Shown here: positions 1 through 9,931 of the stretch, one piece after another
How positions within the stretch are numbered: position 1 is the stretch's first letter
How the letters are laid out: every line of letters starts with the position of its first letter
NCBI RefSeq assembly: GCF_017086365.1
Contig: NZ_CP070969.1
Span: 5,084,001-5,148,000 of the forward strand
DNA length: 64,000 bases
Source: Paenibacillus tianjinensis
GTDB taxonomy: Bacteria > Bacillota > Bacilli > Paenibacillales > Paenibacillaceae
Direction of reading: 5' to 3'
Made by a program: the position numbers and the translations under genes
Notes under the pieces: generated by a model
What the model was told of the DNA's origin: nothing
Seen by the model: only the letters and a program-made list of their open reading frames with translations
Database searches by the model: none

Positions 1-982
1 CGGACCAGCTCTTAACGCCACCGGTATACAGCACCGCTCTTTTCCCTTTCAGAATCTTGCGGTAGGGACGCAAATCCTGTGTCAGACGGCTCTCCTCACG
101 TTCAGTGAGACGGTCAACCCGCCGCTCCATATCCCGGTCATTCATCAGGTATGCCATCTGGCGCAAGGAATACGTTGTCTCCTTGGCCCCATAGAAGGAA
201 CCCTCGAAATACGGGATCCCGTATCTGGATTCCATCTCCTTGGCCAAACCCAGCAAGGCGCGGCTGCAGACGACCATATTTACCTTGGCACGGTGCGCCC
301 AAGTGATCTCCTTATATCTGGCATCGCCTGTAATGCGTGACGTTACAGCGATGCCCGCGCTATTCATCAGCTTCTCAATATCCCACATCTCACCGGCGAT
401 ATTGTATTCACCAATCAGATTGACACCCGGAGGTAACTCCGGCTCCGGTTCACCTGTACCGATCACATACTGCAGAAGGGCATCTCCTGCCAGCCTGTTG
501 CCCAGATTTTTGCTGCCAACGAAGCCGGGGCTGTTGACCGGAATGACCGGTATCCCCAGCCGGTCGCCTGCTTCCTTGCATACGGCATCCATATCTTCGC
601 CTATGAGTGCAGTTACGCAAGTTGAATATACAAATATTGCCGGAGGCGCAAAGCGCCCGGCAATGTAGTCAATGCTCTCTTTAAGTTTCTTTTCTCCACC
701 AAAAATAATATCGGAATCGTTCAGATCCGTGGCAAAACCATATTGGGAAAGCGAGGGGCCGCTTGAAAGCGTACCTCTGCTCTCCCAGCTGTTCCCGGCA
801 CAGGCAATCGGACCATGGACAAGATGTGCAGCATCCATAATCGGCAGCAGTGTGATTTGGGCTCCGTCGAAGGAGCAGCCTCCGGCCGCTTCACCAGGCT
901 TAGGCCGCGGACAAGGCTTGGATTTGGGTGCCTTACTCCCGCAAGCCTCGGAATCAAACTCGTCTTTTCGAATAGGGTCCAT
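1..982 (-). CDS. nifE: NifE, nitrogenase FeMo-cofactor scaffold (5' part only)
   Basis: NifE forms with NifN the cytoplasmic scaffold on which the FeMo-cofactor precursor from NifB matures. The N-terminal 327 residues are visible and the gene runs off the left edge of the window. After a Cys-rich leader the NifD-like fold appears: GGCSFDGA, HGPIACAGNSWESRG, DSDIIFGGEKKL, and a cysteine in STCVTALIGEDM. The start is the ATG at 982, behind AAGGAG about ten bases upstream; another ATG at 992 is out of frame. It lies 289 bases downstream of nifK, in the usual Paenibacillus order nifB-H-D-K-E. NifD is excluded because nifD is present separately and the short leader and spacing differ. Identity is secure; the C-terminus is not visible. 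Confidence 0.93.
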   Translation of the reverse strand, partial: MDPIRKDEFDSEACGSKAPKSKPCPRPKPGEAAGGCSFDGAQITLLPIMDAAHLVHGPIACAGNSWESRGTLSSGPSLSQYGFATDLNDSDIIFGGEKKLKESIDYIAGRFAPPAIFVYSTCVTALIGEDMDAVCKEAGDRLGIPVIPVNSPGFVGSKNLGNRLAGDALLQYVIGTGEPEPELPPGVNLIGEYNIAGEMWDIEKLMNSAGIAVTSRITGDARYKEITWAHRAKVNMVVCSRALLGLAKEMESRYGIPYFEGSFYGAKETTYSLRQMAYLMNDRDMERRVDRLTEREESRLTQDLRPYRKILKGKRAVLYTGGVKSWS

Positions 983-1271
983 CGGCTTTCATCTCCTTCG
1001 TTAAAGGTGGATGCTAACTTTACCTACATGCTAACCTGCATCAGAAACGGCATTTACACATCACTAGCAAGAATCCCGGCCTACTCTATTTCCGCCATTC
1101 GCTTGTGAGAACTATGGGCGAAAGTACGGGTTTAGAGAACGCCGGGCTTGATATTACTTTTTACATTTATTCAAATTGATGTATGTTAAGCATAAAATAT
1201 GATTACAGAAAGTTTCAGTAATTTCCATCACTTAACCATGTAGTCAATCTGTAAAAATCCAAGTATTCTGC
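983..1271 (-). other. nifK-nifE intergenic spacer
   Basis: This 289-base gap is long for an operon in which the other junctions overlap or lie within 135 bases. The nifK-proximal half is AT-rich. On the minus strand a TTGACT occurs at about 1243-1238 but no good -10 follows at 16-18 bases. No convincing terminator, coding ORF or GlnR box was seen. It may hold a weak internal promoter or a processing region. Confidence 0.4.
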
Positions 1272-2831
1272 TTACCGCACCAGATCATAGTTGAAGCCGG
1301 AATTGTTGCGGTCCAGTTCATCCAGAACGGTATTTACGATCTGACTGAGCAGATTTAGCGCGCCCTGGTATCCAAGGATCGGATAACGGTGCATATGATG
1401 ACGGTCAAAGATCGGGAATCCTACACGGATCAGCGGAACATTCGCATCCTTGGCCGCGAATTTCAGATGCGAGCTGCCGATCGCCAGATCAACCGGATCT
1501 GTCAGCAGCAGCGAGCGCATATGCCACAGGTCATTTCCGACATATACCGTAGCTTCTGAGCCGTAAGGACTCGAAGCCAGCAGCGCTTCGGCCTCTTCCT
1601 TGAATTTCACCTCATTGAAATCCACATCACCGTTCGAGCAGACGATATGCACAGGCTCCATGCCTACTTCCATACAGAATCCGATAAGTCCGATCAGCAG
1701 ATCCGGATCGCCTACCAGTGCCACACGCTTACCGTGGAGATACGGATGGCTGTCGGTAAGTGCATCCACTACCCGGCCGCGCTCTTCCAGGAGCGAAGCT
1801 GGAATCGGCAGGCCGGTCAGTTCACTAATCGCTTCCAGCAGCTTGTCGGTTCCGGCAATACCGAGTGGTGTGGACAATGCGGAGACCTGCTGCTTCCAGG
1901 TTTCACTGATGAAATCCTGAGTTTTCTTCAGTGTGTACTTCTGGAGTGACAGCGTACCAAGCGCATTGGCAGCCAGCGGGACATCCGCCAGCTTCGTTCC
2001 GCCATAGTAATATTCGTACTCACCGGTAGCCGGCGAGTCATAGTTACCGCTGTGATCGCCGAGAAGCGTATATTTGGTATCAAAAGCATCCAGAATTTTG
2101 CGGATCTCTGCAAAGTTCCCGGTGTAAGGCTCAAATCCGAGCATCACATTTAGCTTCTCTCCTGTTTCTTCACCGCTGCCCGGGGCCGCCTGCAGACCGG
2201 ATCGCTCATACAGATAACTCAGGATGCCTTTCAGCATCGAATCATAGCCGGTAATATGCGAACCGACGAAGCTCGGCGTATTGCAGAACGCAACCGGGAA
2301 ATCCTCGGAGATTACGCCTTTTTGGCGGGCATTGCCGATAAAGGAGGACAGGTCATCCCCGATAACCTCAGCCATACAAGTGGTACAGAGCGCAACCATC
2401 TCCGGTTTATAGAGTGCGATGCTGTTCTCCAGACCGTCAATCAGGTTGCTCATGCCGCCGAATACAGCTGCATCCTCGGTCATGGAAGATGAAACAGCCG
2501 GTGTAGGCTCTTTAAAATGGCGGCTCAAGTGGCTGCGGAAATAAGAGTTGCAGCCTTGCGAGCCGTGAACGAAGGGCAGGGTTTTCTCGAAGCCGAGCGC
2601 GGCCATAATCGATCCGAGCGGCTGGCAAGCCTTATGAGGATTAATAACAACCGCTTTGCGGTTAAAATTCTTCTCCATGTACTCGGCAGATTGGGAGTAT
2701 GCGAGCGCTTCAGCGGTTTCCTGCTCACTGCAGGGGGCTTCGAATTGCTGCTTGTTCAGCCGCTGCTCCACAAACCGGTGCTCCGAGAACAGAGTGTTGT
2801 AATCCGGAATGTCCAGTCTGTCCTTACTCAT
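1272..2831 (-). CDS. nifK: NifK, nitrogenase MoFe protein beta subunit
   Basis: NifK is the beta subunit of the alpha2-beta2 MoFe protein and supplies three cysteines to the bridging P-cluster. The 519-residue product has the expected length and the P-cluster motifs [22 protein letters not shown] and [14 protein letters not shown]. The start is the ATG at 2831: it overlaps the nifD stop as ATGA and has GGAGG just upstream, so translation is coupled to nifD. The open frame extends upstream to 2882, but that extension lies wholly inside nifD and is rejected. Expression should follow the GlnR-controlled nifB promoter. Confidence 0.97.
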   Translation of the reverse strand: MSKDRLDIPDYNTLFSEHRFVEQRLNKQQFEAPCSEQETAEALAYSQSAEYMEKNFNRKAVVINPHKACQPLGSIMAALGFEKTLPFVHGSQGCNSYFRSHLSRHFKEPTPAVSSSMTEDAAVFGGMSNLIDGLENSIALYKPEMVALCTTCMAEVIGDDLSSFIGNARQKGVISEDFPVAFCNTPSFVGSHITGYDSMLKGILSYLYERSGLQAAPGSGEETGEKLNVMLGFEPYTGNFAEIRKILDAFDTKYTLLGDHSGNYDSPATGEYEYYYGGTKLADVPLAANALGTLSLQKYTLKKTQDFISETWKQQVSALSTPLGIAGTDKLLEAISELTGLPIPASLLEERGRVVDALTDSHPYLHGKRVALVGDPDLLIGLIGFCMEVGMEPVHIVCSNGDVDFNEVKFKEEAEALLASSPYGSEATVYVGNDLWHMRSLLLTDPVDLAIGSSHLKFAAKDANVPLIRVGFPIFDRHHMHRYPILGYQGALNLLSQIVNTVLDELDRNNSGFNYDLVR

Positions 2832-4285
2832 ATGCTCGCCTCCTCTTTTTGGACGGTTTTCTTCTTCTGGATCAGATTCCACACCGGGCTGTTTACAGTC
2901 ATATCCATGTCCTTGGCAAAAATCTTAAACCCGTCGAAGCCATGGTAAGGACCGCTGTAATCCCAGGAGTGCATCTGGCGGAACGGAACACCCATTTTGT
3001 GATACACGTATTTTTCCTTAACACCGGAACCTACCAGATCGACATTCATTTTCTGGGCTAGTTCTTCCAGCTCGTAGGCGGTCGGATCATCCATAATGAT
3101 CGTTCCTTCCTTCATCATCGGGAAGGTCTTCTCATAATCGTCTTTATGGGCAAATTCGTAACCGGAAGCCACGATGTCCATACCGAGATCCTCATAAGCG
3201 CCGATCGTGTGGCGGGAACGCAGACCGCCGATCATCAGGAGTACTTTTTTATTTTCAAGACGAGGTTTGTATTTATGGATAATGGCATCCATTGCCGGCT
3301 TGTGCTTCGCGATCATCTTCTCGCAATTTTCCTGGATCGTTTCGTCAAACAAGGCGGCGATGGCACGCAGGCTCTCATATGTTTTGGACGGTCCGAAGAA
3401 GTTATACTCCATCCACGGAATACCGTAGGCCTTCTCCATATGCTCCACCATGTAGTTCATGGAACGGTGGCAGTGAATCAGGTTCAGCTTCGCCTTATGG
3501 GCGATCTCCAGCTCATTCAGTGTACCGTCACCGGACCACTGGGCAATAACACGGAGGCCCATTTCCTCGAGCAGAATCCGTGAGGCCCAGGCATCGCCGC
3601 CGATATTGTAGTCACCGATAATATTGACATCATAAGGACCGGTTTCGGCCAGCTCCGCTTTACCGAGTACGAAATCGCGGATGGCATCATTGGCGATATG
3701 GTGGCCCAGCGATTGGCTGACTCCGCGGAACCCTTCACAGCGTACCGGAACAACCGGCATTTCCAGCTCTTTGGACATTTTCTTGGACACAGCTTCAATA
3801 TCATCGCCGATCAGACCGACCGGACACTCGGATTGAACGGAGATCCCTTTGGCCAGCGGGAACATTTCGGTAATTTCACGCATAATCACTTCAAGCTTCT
3901 TGTCGCCGCCGAAAACGATATCCGTCTCCTGGAAATCACTTGTAATCTGCATGGCGGTAAAATTGTCGATCCCAAGCGTACCGCTCGCATAGTTACGCCG
4001 GGTTCCCCAGCTGTATTGTCCGCAGCCGATCGGTCCATGGCTGATATGAACCATATCCTTGATCGGTCCCCAGACCACACCTTTAGAGCCTGCATAAGAG
4101 CAGCCGCGCGGTGTCATGACACCGGGGCGTGATTTGATATTGGACTTCAAGGCACAGGTGCCGCAGGTTTGCGCTTCTTCCGTATTAATCTGAAAGTGCT
4201 TTTCCCGGTCTTTCTTCGCTTTTTTGGGGTAGGCTTCCAGCACTTCTTCAACCAGCTTCTTATTCGCTTCAATATCCAGTCCCAT
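2828..4285 (-). CDS. nifD: NifD, nitrogenase MoFe protein alpha subunit
   Basis: NifD holds the FeMo-cofactor at which N2 is reduced. The 485-residue product keeps the P-cluster cysteines C62, C88 and C154, the cofactor ligands C272 (LIHCHRS) and H439 (MHSWDYSG), and the active-site residues R96, Q191 and H195. The YHGFDGF motif and overall length fit a Mo-type rather than V- or Fe-only enzyme, and no vnfG/anfG-like delta-subunit gene follows. The ATG at 4285 sits behind a purine-rich GGAGGG site. A 9-bp hairpin lies in the 135-base gap after nifH, and the stop overlaps the nifK start. Confidence 0.98.
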   Translation of the reverse strand: MGLDIEANKKLVEEVLEAYPKKAKKDREKHFQINTEEAQTCGTCALKSNIKSRPGVMTPRGCSYAGSKGVVWGPIKDMVHISHGPIGCGQYSWGTRRNYASGTLGIDNFTAMQITSDFQETDIVFGGDKKLEVIMREITEMFPLAKGISVQSECPVGLIGDDIEAVSKKMSKELEMPVVPVRCEGFRGVSQSLGHHIANDAIRDFVLGKAELAETGPYDVNIIGDYNIGGDAWASRILLEEMGLRVIAQWSGDGTLNELEIAHKAKLNLIHCHRSMNYMVEHMEKAYGIPWMEYNFFGPSKTYESLRAIAALFDETIQENCEKMIAKHKPAMDAIIHKYKPRLENKKVLLMIGGLRSRHTIGAYEDLGMDIVASGYEFAHKDDYEKTFPMMKEGTIIMDDPTAYELEELAQKMNVDLVGSGVKEKYVYHKMGVPFRQMHSWDYSGPYHGFDGFKIFAKDMDMTVNSPVWNLIQKKKTVQKEEASI

Positions 4286-4356
4286 TATTGACCCTCCTTC
4301 TCATGGTGCAGACTGCCTAAGCCGTCCGCATGGCTAACGTGCCATTGTGAGCCATT

Positions 4357-4391
4357 CCGGTGAACCTCCGTCTCTCCACTCCGTTCACCGG
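4357..4391 (-). other. Stem-loop between nifH and nifD
   Basis: A perfect 9-bp inverted repeat, CCGGTGAAC at 4357-4365 and GTTCACCGG at 4383-4391, has a 17-base loop and no T-run. It lies in the nifH-nifD gap. By analogy with other nifHDK operons it may stabilise the nifH 3' end or set the nifH to nifDK ratio; this is inference. Confidence 0.55.
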
Positions 4392-4420
4392 TAACTCCCC
4401 GCCTTACTCCGGCTTACTGT

Positions 4421-5293
<873 letters not shown>

Positions 5294-6667
5294 TCATCCC
5301 TTCGAAATGTTTATATTTTCAAAATATGAGCTGTACTTCACGCTTTCGAGAATGGCTTCCTGTATCCCGCCTTTGCGGACCAGCGGCAATACACCGATTT
5401 TGTTCAGGCTGGCCCGCGGGCCGTCTCCGATACCGGAGCAGAGAAGTATACGGCAGTCATTTAAAATAGTTATGATTTCCTGAAGCGTAGCGGCTTTATC
5501 ACCGTTGCAATCTGCTTTGCCGTGACAATAAGCCTGGATCTTGCGGACACCGACCAGCTTGACATCAGCTCCGTCAGTATCATAAATCAGGAACTCCGTC
5601 GCATGGCCAAAATGCTGATTGACCTTGTCGCCGCCTCTGGTGGCCACTGCAACTCTTGTTCTCGGTGTTTCCTCCCAGCGCCCTTTGGCTCTGGCCTGCT
5701 TGGCGCTGACACGTTCGCGGATCTTGGAATCCAGATCACTTTGAAACTGCGCCCGCGCTTCCTGATTGATCACCGGATCGGCTTCCATCGCCTCCAACGG
5801 AAAGTCCTGGTTGCGGTCCTGGCCCAGCAGTCCAATGGCATCCGCCCGGCATTGCCGGCAGTGGCGCATAACCTTCATCCCGTCTCGCCCCAGCAGTTCC
5901 TGCAGATTGTGCAGCTCCTTCGGACGGGGCGCTTTGCGGCCGTCCGTTTCATACTGGCTGCCCGGTGCGATAATCAGCGGTGTTACGTTGTGCAGTGTGG
6001 CCCCGAGCTCTTTTACTCTTTTGGACACTGCAGGAAGATGATGATCGTTGACCCCCGGAATCATGATGGAGTTGACCTTAACGAGAATCCCCAGCTTCGC
6101 CAGCCTCTCAAGTCCCATTAGCTGCCGGCTGATCAGCAGCTCCGCCGCTTCCCTTCCCTCGTACCGAACCCCCTCATCAAACACCCAGGGATAAATTTCA
6201 CGGCCGACCTCAGGATCAATGGCGTTGATCGTGATGGTGACATGACGGATGCCAAGCTCTACAATTTCATCCACATGCCGGTAAAGCGTGAGACCATTCG
6301 TGCTGAGGCAGAGACTGACATCAGGCACATGCCGCTTCACCCTTGCGAAAGTGTCGAAGGTCTGCTCCGGATTCGCCAGCGGATCGCCGGGACCGGCTAC
6401 ACCAACCACCGACAGCTGCATGAGCTGCGCCGCAACGCCTTTCACCTTGCGTTCTGCCTGCTCCGGCGACAGCACCTCACTAACCACGCCCGGCCTGCTC
6501 TCGTTGACACAATCGAATTTGCGGTTGCAGTAATTACACTGGATGTTACAGGCGGGAGCAACCGGGATGTGCATCCTGGCATAGAACCGGTGGGCTTCCT
6601 CGCTGTAGCAAGGGTGGCGGCTGATCTCCTCCTCTGCTTCATTTGATATACACGACGGCTGCATCAT
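5294..6667 (-). CDS. nifB: NifB, radical SAM FeMo-cofactor precursor synthase
   Basis: NifB fuses Fe-S clusters and inserts the central carbide from SAM to make NifB-co. Residues C40, C44 and C47 (ACNIQCNYC) form the radical-SAM CxxxCxxC motif, followed by the core (VAGPGDPLANPEQTF, CLSTNGL). A C-terminal NifX/NafY-like domain begins near residue 345 (VAVATRGGDKVNQHFGHA). The start is ATG at 6667 (another ATG at 6664), right after AGGAGGT. An open frame continues to 6829, but that part is a 66-bp repeat with no ribosome site and is rejected. nifB is the first gene of the nif operon, with a leader of about 310 bases containing the repeats and a GlnR box. Confidence 0.97.
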   Translation of the reverse strand: MMQPSCISNEAEEEISRHPCYSEEAHRFYARMHIPVAPACNIQCNYCNRKFDCVNESRPGVVSEVLSPEQAERKVKGVAAQLMQLSVVGVAGPGDPLANPEQTFDTFARVKRHVPDVSLCLSTNGLTLYRHVDEIVELGIRHVTITINAIDPEVGREIYPWVFDEGVRYEGREAAELLISRQLMGLERLAKLGILVKVNSIMIPGVNDHHLPAVSKRVKELGATLHNVTPLIIAPGSQYETDGRKAPRPKELHNLQELLGRDGMKVMRHCRQCRADAIGLLGQDRNQDFPLEAMEADPVINQEARAQFQSDLDSKIRERVSAKQARAKGRWEETPRTRVAVATRGGDKVNQHFGHATEFLIYDTDGADVKLVGVRKIQAYCHGKADCNGDKAATLQEIITILNDCRILLCSGIGDGPRASLNKIGVLPLVRKGGIQEAILESVKYSSYFENINISKG

Positions 6668-6682
6668 TTCCCACCTCCTAAA

Positions 6683-6880
6683 AGTTTTACGAGCGGTACA
6701 ACCTTGTTCTGCTTCGAGTAAAACTGACTTCGTAAGCATCCGCTTAAGTTTTACGGAGCTCAACTTCTTTGAAATCTCTTCGCAGTAAAACTCGCTTCGT
6801 AAGCATCCGCTTAGTTTTACGGAGCTCAACTTCTTTGAAACCTCTTCGCAGTAAAACTCGCTTCGGAAGCATCTTTACTA
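6683..6880 (-). repeat. Threefold ~66-bp tandem repeat in the nifB leader
   Basis: The core AGTAAAACT recurs at 6717, 6784 and 6850, a period of 66-67 bases. Each unit includes AGTTTTACGGAGCTCAAC and CTTTGAAA; the copy nearest nifB is degenerate. Within a unit GTAAAACT and AGTTTTAC are complementary, so each can fold into an 8-bp stem with a loop of about 20 bases. The array lies between the nif promoter and nifB, inside the predicted untranslated leader. Confidence 0.85.
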
Positions 6881-6936
6881 GCCTCCGCTTTGCTGAATCG
6901 ACTATACGACAGTGGAGTTAAGGGCAAGATTGGTTG

Positions 6937-6953
6937 TGTTAAGTTTCCTGACA
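6937..6953 (-). promoter_or_regulatory. GlnR box II, downstream of nif transcription start
   Basis: TGTTAAGTTTCCTGACA matches the GlnR/TnrA consensus TGTNA-N7-TNACA at every fixed position. It lies about 25-40 bases downstream of the predicted nif start point. In Paenibacillus polymyxa a downstream GlnR site mediates repression under nitrogen excess; the same role is inferred here. Confidence 0.8.
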
Positions 6954-6984
6954 GCAACCTCGCTTGACCGCTTGAATTACTTTC

Positions 6985-7013
6985 ATCATATTTTCAACAC
7001 CCGGCATCGTCAA
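6985..7013 (-). promoter_or_regulatory. nif operon sigma-A promoter
   Basis: On the minus strand TTGACG (7013-7008), a 17-base spacer and TATGAT (6990-6985) form a strong sigma-A promoter pointing to nifB. The start should be near 6978. It lies between two GlnR-like boxes, the arrangement described for Paenibacillus nif operons. No sigma-54 -24/-12 element was seen. Confidence 0.82.
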
Positions 7014-7072
7014 TTACATACAAGCTTAAAATGCCCTCATTTCCCTCATGTTTGCAGTATCGCCATAACGTA

Positions 7073-7089
7073 TGTTAAGTTTCATAACC
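7073..7089 (-). promoter_or_regulatory. GlnR box I, upstream of nif promoter (one mismatch)
   Basis: TGTTAAGTTTCATAACC matches TGTNA-N7-TNACA except the last base. It lies about 60 bases upstream of the nif -35. In P. polymyxa the upstream GlnR site supports activation under nitrogen limitation. Sequence similarity to box II (TGTTAAGTTTC shared) strengthens the call. Confidence 0.65.
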
Positions 7090-7153
7090 TATATATATCA
7101 TGTTTCCGTTTCCATTTAACTCAATGTTATATTGATATTTATTCTCATATCCA

Positions 7154-7182
7154 TTGACAATCGCCCTAGGCTCATATATGAT
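7154..7182 (+). promoter_or_regulatory. Promoter of the riboswitch-terC transcript
   Basis: TTGACA (7154-7159), a 17-base spacer and TATGAT (7177-7182) form a near-consensus sigma-A promoter. Transcription should start near 7189, about 35 bases before the riboswitch fold. Confidence 0.85.
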
Positions 7183-7219
7183 ACTTCTAAGTCAATAACA
7201 CAACTTATAAAATTTAATA

Positions 7220-7480
7220 TATCCCGTAAAGGGGAGTAGCTGTTCGAGCAGACCCGGTTGCCATCTTCTCTGTAAGGTGTGATCGTTTCTGTGAGAAATA
7301 TAAGATTGTAGTATGGGTGAGAGACCTGTACTTGCTTATATACCAGATAAAGTCGTCAGTACGAGAATATGAGGATATTCTCCGGCTTTATCGGCAATGA
7401 ACTATTGTTAGCGAGACCTTTACCAATCAGGTTAGACCTTTATTCCAAAGGCTGATCTGTTTGGTAAAGGTCTTTTTTAT
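7220..7480 (+). ncRNA. yybP-ykoY manganese riboswitch with attenuator
   Basis: The family signature GTAAAGGGGAGTAGC begins at 7226, and its pairing partner ACCTTTACC lies at 7416-7424, closing the P1 stem. The same GACCTTTACC (7415-7424) can instead pair with GGTAAAGGTC (7463-7472), followed by a T-run, to form a terminator; ATCAG/CTGAT extends that stem. Mn2+ binding to this family stabilises P1 and frees downstream expression. Placement directly before a TerC-family gene is the classic context. The interior is longer than minimal members. Confidence 0.88.
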
Positions 7481-7554
7481 ATATATTTTGGTCAAAATAA
7501 GGTACTGTAGGTATTTTTTGAAGATATTTACATCCAAAAGAGGAGGAAACAGCA

Positions 7555-8382
7555 ATGGATTGGGGATTATTATTAGAATACGGATGGGTATTGCTCGTTC
7601 TCGTAGCACTGGAGGGGCTGCTCGCCGCAGACAACGCACTCGTACTGGCAATTATGGTAAAACATCTTCCTGATGAGGAGCGTAAAAAAGCGCTGTTTTA
7701 TGGATTAGCCGGGGCGTTTGTCTTCAGATTCGGATCACTTTTTGTCATCTCTTATCTGGTAGACATCTGGCAAGTACAAGCCATCGGTGCGATTTACCTG
7801 CTATTTATAGCGGGAAATCACATTTTCCGGAAGGTGCTGTTTAAGAAGCCGGTTACAGATGAAGCCAATGAGAGCGGCACTTCTGAAGCTGTCGATAAAA
7901 AGAAGTCCAGCTTCTGGTTCACTGTTCTGAAGGTTGAAGTAGCGGACATTGCGTTTGCGGTCGATTCGATCCTGGCGGCAGTAGCCCTTGCGGTTGCACT
8001 TCCGGACAGCGGCATCCGCAACATCGGCGGACTTGACGGCGGACAGTTCCTCGTCATCTTTGCCGGCGGTTTCATCGGTCTCGTTATCATGCGGTTCGCG
8101 GCTTCCTTCTTCGTCAAGCTGCTGCATTCCCGTCCCGGTCTTGAAGTCGCGGCTTTCTTCATCGTCGGCTGGGTCGGCGTGAAGCTGGCTGTTATTACAC
8201 TGGCCCACCCTTCCCTTGGTGTTCTGTCCGAGGATTTCGCCCACAGCACCTGGTGGAAAGCAACCTTCTATGTCGTGCTTGTGATCATCGCAGCTACAGG
8301 CTGGTTCATGAGTAACCACAAAGTTGAAGGGCATGAAGGCGAGAATCCGGTTAAAGAAGTCGATAAACAGCTCGGCAAATAA
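7555..8382 (+). CDS. TerC/YkoY-family metal exporter
   Basis: This 275-residue integral membrane protein belongs to the TerC family, whose YkoY/Alx-type members export Mn2+ or supply it to exported enzymes. About seven to eight membrane segments are visible. The two conserved acidic motifs of the family are present: EGLLAADNALVLA near residues 20-32 and EVADIAFAVDSILA near 129-142, separated by a charged loop rich in E, K and D. The ATG at 7555 has AGAGGAGG upstream. Control by the Mn2+ riboswitch immediately before it fits the function. It is divergent from nifB. Confidence 0.9.
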   Translation: MDWGLLLEYGWVLLVLVALEGLLAADNALVLAIMVKHLPDEERKKALFYGLAGAFVFRFGSLFVISYLVDIWQVQAIGAIYLLFIAGNHIFRKVLFKKPVTDEANESGTSEAVDKKKSSFWFTVLKVEVADIAFAVDSILAAVALAVALPDSGIRNIGGLDGGQFLVIFAGGFIGLVIMRFAASFFVKLLHSRPGLEVAAFFIVGWVGVKLAVITLAHPSLGVLSEDFAHSTWWKATFYVVLVIIAATGWFMSNHKVEGHEGENPVKEVDKQLGK

Positions 8383-8401
8383 ATAAAGATACCGTTAAAA
8401 C

Positions 8402-8450
8402 AATAACCCGGAAGATACACACCAGCACAGGTGTAATCTTCCGGGTTATT
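8402..8450. terminator. Bidirectional terminator between terC-like gene and GH43
   Basis: A perfect 15-bp stem, AATAACCCGGAAGAT at 8402-8416 with its complement at 8436-8450, is extended by ACACC/GGTGT inside the loop. It serves two converging genes, although T-runs are short on both sides. Confidence 0.8.
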
Positions 8451-8453
8451 TGC

Positions 8454-9422
8454 TTACCGCTTCAATTGGCTATCCTTGACCGGCACTCCGAAATCCGGAG
8501 TGCCATCCGGGTTCCAGCGGAAGACCTGGGCCCGCGTATGGCGGTTCGGATCATACAGCGGATCGCCGGTAATCTCCTTGTAATTCCGGGCATGGTAGAT
8601 AAGCACATCTTCCCCGTAATCATTGACGGTAAAGCTGTTATGCCCCGGCCCGTATTGCCCGTTCCCCTCGGATGTACAGAATACCGGCTCCGGCGATTTT
8701 GACCAGGATGCTGCATCGAGAAGATCGCTGTCTTCATCGGCTGCCAGCAGCCCCATACAATAATTGTAATCGGTAGCGCTGGCCGAGTAGCTGATAAAAA
8801 TTCGCCCGTTACGCTTGATGACCGCAGCCCCTTCATTGACGCTGAACCCGATAACCTCCCAGGGGTACTGCGGGGTGGAAATCATCGTCTGCTTCCCCTG
8901 CAAGGTCCACGGATTGCTCATTTCGGAAATATAGAGATTAGAATTCCCCGGAATCTCCGGATCCTTCTGCGCCCAAACATAATACAATATACCTTTGTGC
9001 TGAAAGGTTGTGGCATCCAGAGCGAACGATTCCCACGCAGTTTTCACTTGACCCTTCTCAGTCCATTCACCTTCCAGCGGGTTCACGGCATCGTTCTCCA
9101 GCACATACATGCGGTGATCGAACAGCCCTTCCTTCGTCTCCGTTGTATGCGCTGCAGCAAAGTAAATATACCATTTCCCGGAGATGTAATGAATTTCGGG
9201 TGCCCAGATATTGGCGCTAAGCATCCCGGTCTCATACTTGCGCCAGGCTACTGCCGGCACCGCATCAGGCAATCCCTCAAGTGTCAGCGATCTCCTTACC
9301 TCAATCCGGTCATACTCCGGTACTGAAGCCGTGAAATAATAATAACCGTCTGAATGCTTATACACCCAAGGATCAGCGCGTTGCTCTACCAGCGGATTGA
9401 CATACTCTTGGTTCCTAGGCAT
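8454..9422 (-). CDS. GH43 family alpha-L-arabinofuranosidase or related exo-glycosidase
   Basis: The 322-residue protein has the five-bladed GH43 pattern: RADPWVYK near residue 15 with the catalytic-base Asp, ANIWAPEIHYISGKWYIYFAA, FALDATTFQHKG with the pKa-tuning Asp, and NEGAAVIKRNGRIFISYSAS with the acid Glu. No signal peptide is seen, so it should act in the cytosol on imported oligosaccharides. The ATG at 9422 follows AAGGAGA. It is divergent from a GH127 beta-L-arabinofuranosidase, which favours an arabinan or arabinoside substrate, but beta-xylosidase activity cannot be excluded. Confidence 0.85.
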   Translation of the reverse strand: MPRNQEYVNPLVEQRADPWVYKHSDGYYYFTASVPEYDRIEVRRSLTLEGLPDAVPAVAWRKYETGMLSANIWAPEIHYISGKWYIYFAAAHTTETKEGLFDHRMYVLENDAVNPLEGEWTEKGQVKTAWESFALDATTFQHKGILYYVWAQKDPEIPGNSNLYISEMSNPWTLQGKQTMISTPQYPWEVIGFSVNEGAAVIKRNGRIFISYSASATDYNYCMGLLAADEDSDLLDAASWSKSPEPVFCTSEGNGQYGPGHNSFTVNDYGEDVLIYHARNYKEITGDPLYDPNRHTRAQVFRWNPDGTPDFGVPVKDSQLKR

Positions 9423-9931
9423 GATCAGTTCTCCTTTTCAATAGCTTAAGCTTGCCTCTGTTTCCGTCCTCAAGGTATCATAACGTTTATTTCTTGTAAA
9501 TATAAATTTATTAATAATTTTATAAATACAATCTAAAAATAGGTTCTTTTCCACCGTTTAAAGTAAATAAGCACTCTAAAAAAGGTCCATCTATAATATA
9601 TATTAGCTATTATTTCATATATAAATGAAATATATTAAATAAATGCATATAAATATCTAGTTTCTTCAAACGGGCGGGTTCATCAGCTTCCACTTAATCG
9701 TAGCCATGAGATCGATCTAACCTTTTTACATTCACATTTTTCTGATTCAGTGTACCTATTCTCCTGCAGGCCTGTTCCCGAATTAATCATATTTCTAACC
9801 TTTTCACACAAATTCGAACGTTGCACTATTTACCACAGATCGTATGAAAATATAAGCTAAGTTATGAGCATGAAGGCGAGTCTGCTTAGCAGACTGACCG
9901 CCCTATAATTCAACAGGCAGGAGCTAAAATA
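9423..9931. other. Divergent intergenic region GH43/GH127
   Basis: The 509-base gap is AT-rich at 9480-9660. A minus-strand TATGAT near 9482 could be the GH43 -10. For GH127, TTGCAC at about 9823 followed by TATGAA 16 bases later is a possible promoter. A 7-bp hairpin (GTCTGC-TTA-GCAGAC) lies near 9891-9906 in the GH127 leader, without a T-run. No gene was seen and no regulator is adjacent. Confidence 0.45.

Noticed and set aside
1240..1271. TTGACT as an internal nifE promoter
   Set aside because: No acceptable -10 lies at 16-18 bases.
6668..6829. N-terminal extension of nifB into the 66-bp repeats
   Set aside because: The extension is repeat-derived and lacks a ribosome site, while AGGAGGT stands right before ATG 6667.
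6683..6880. CRISPR array
   Set aside because: The repeats are contiguous without unique spacers and no cas gene is present.
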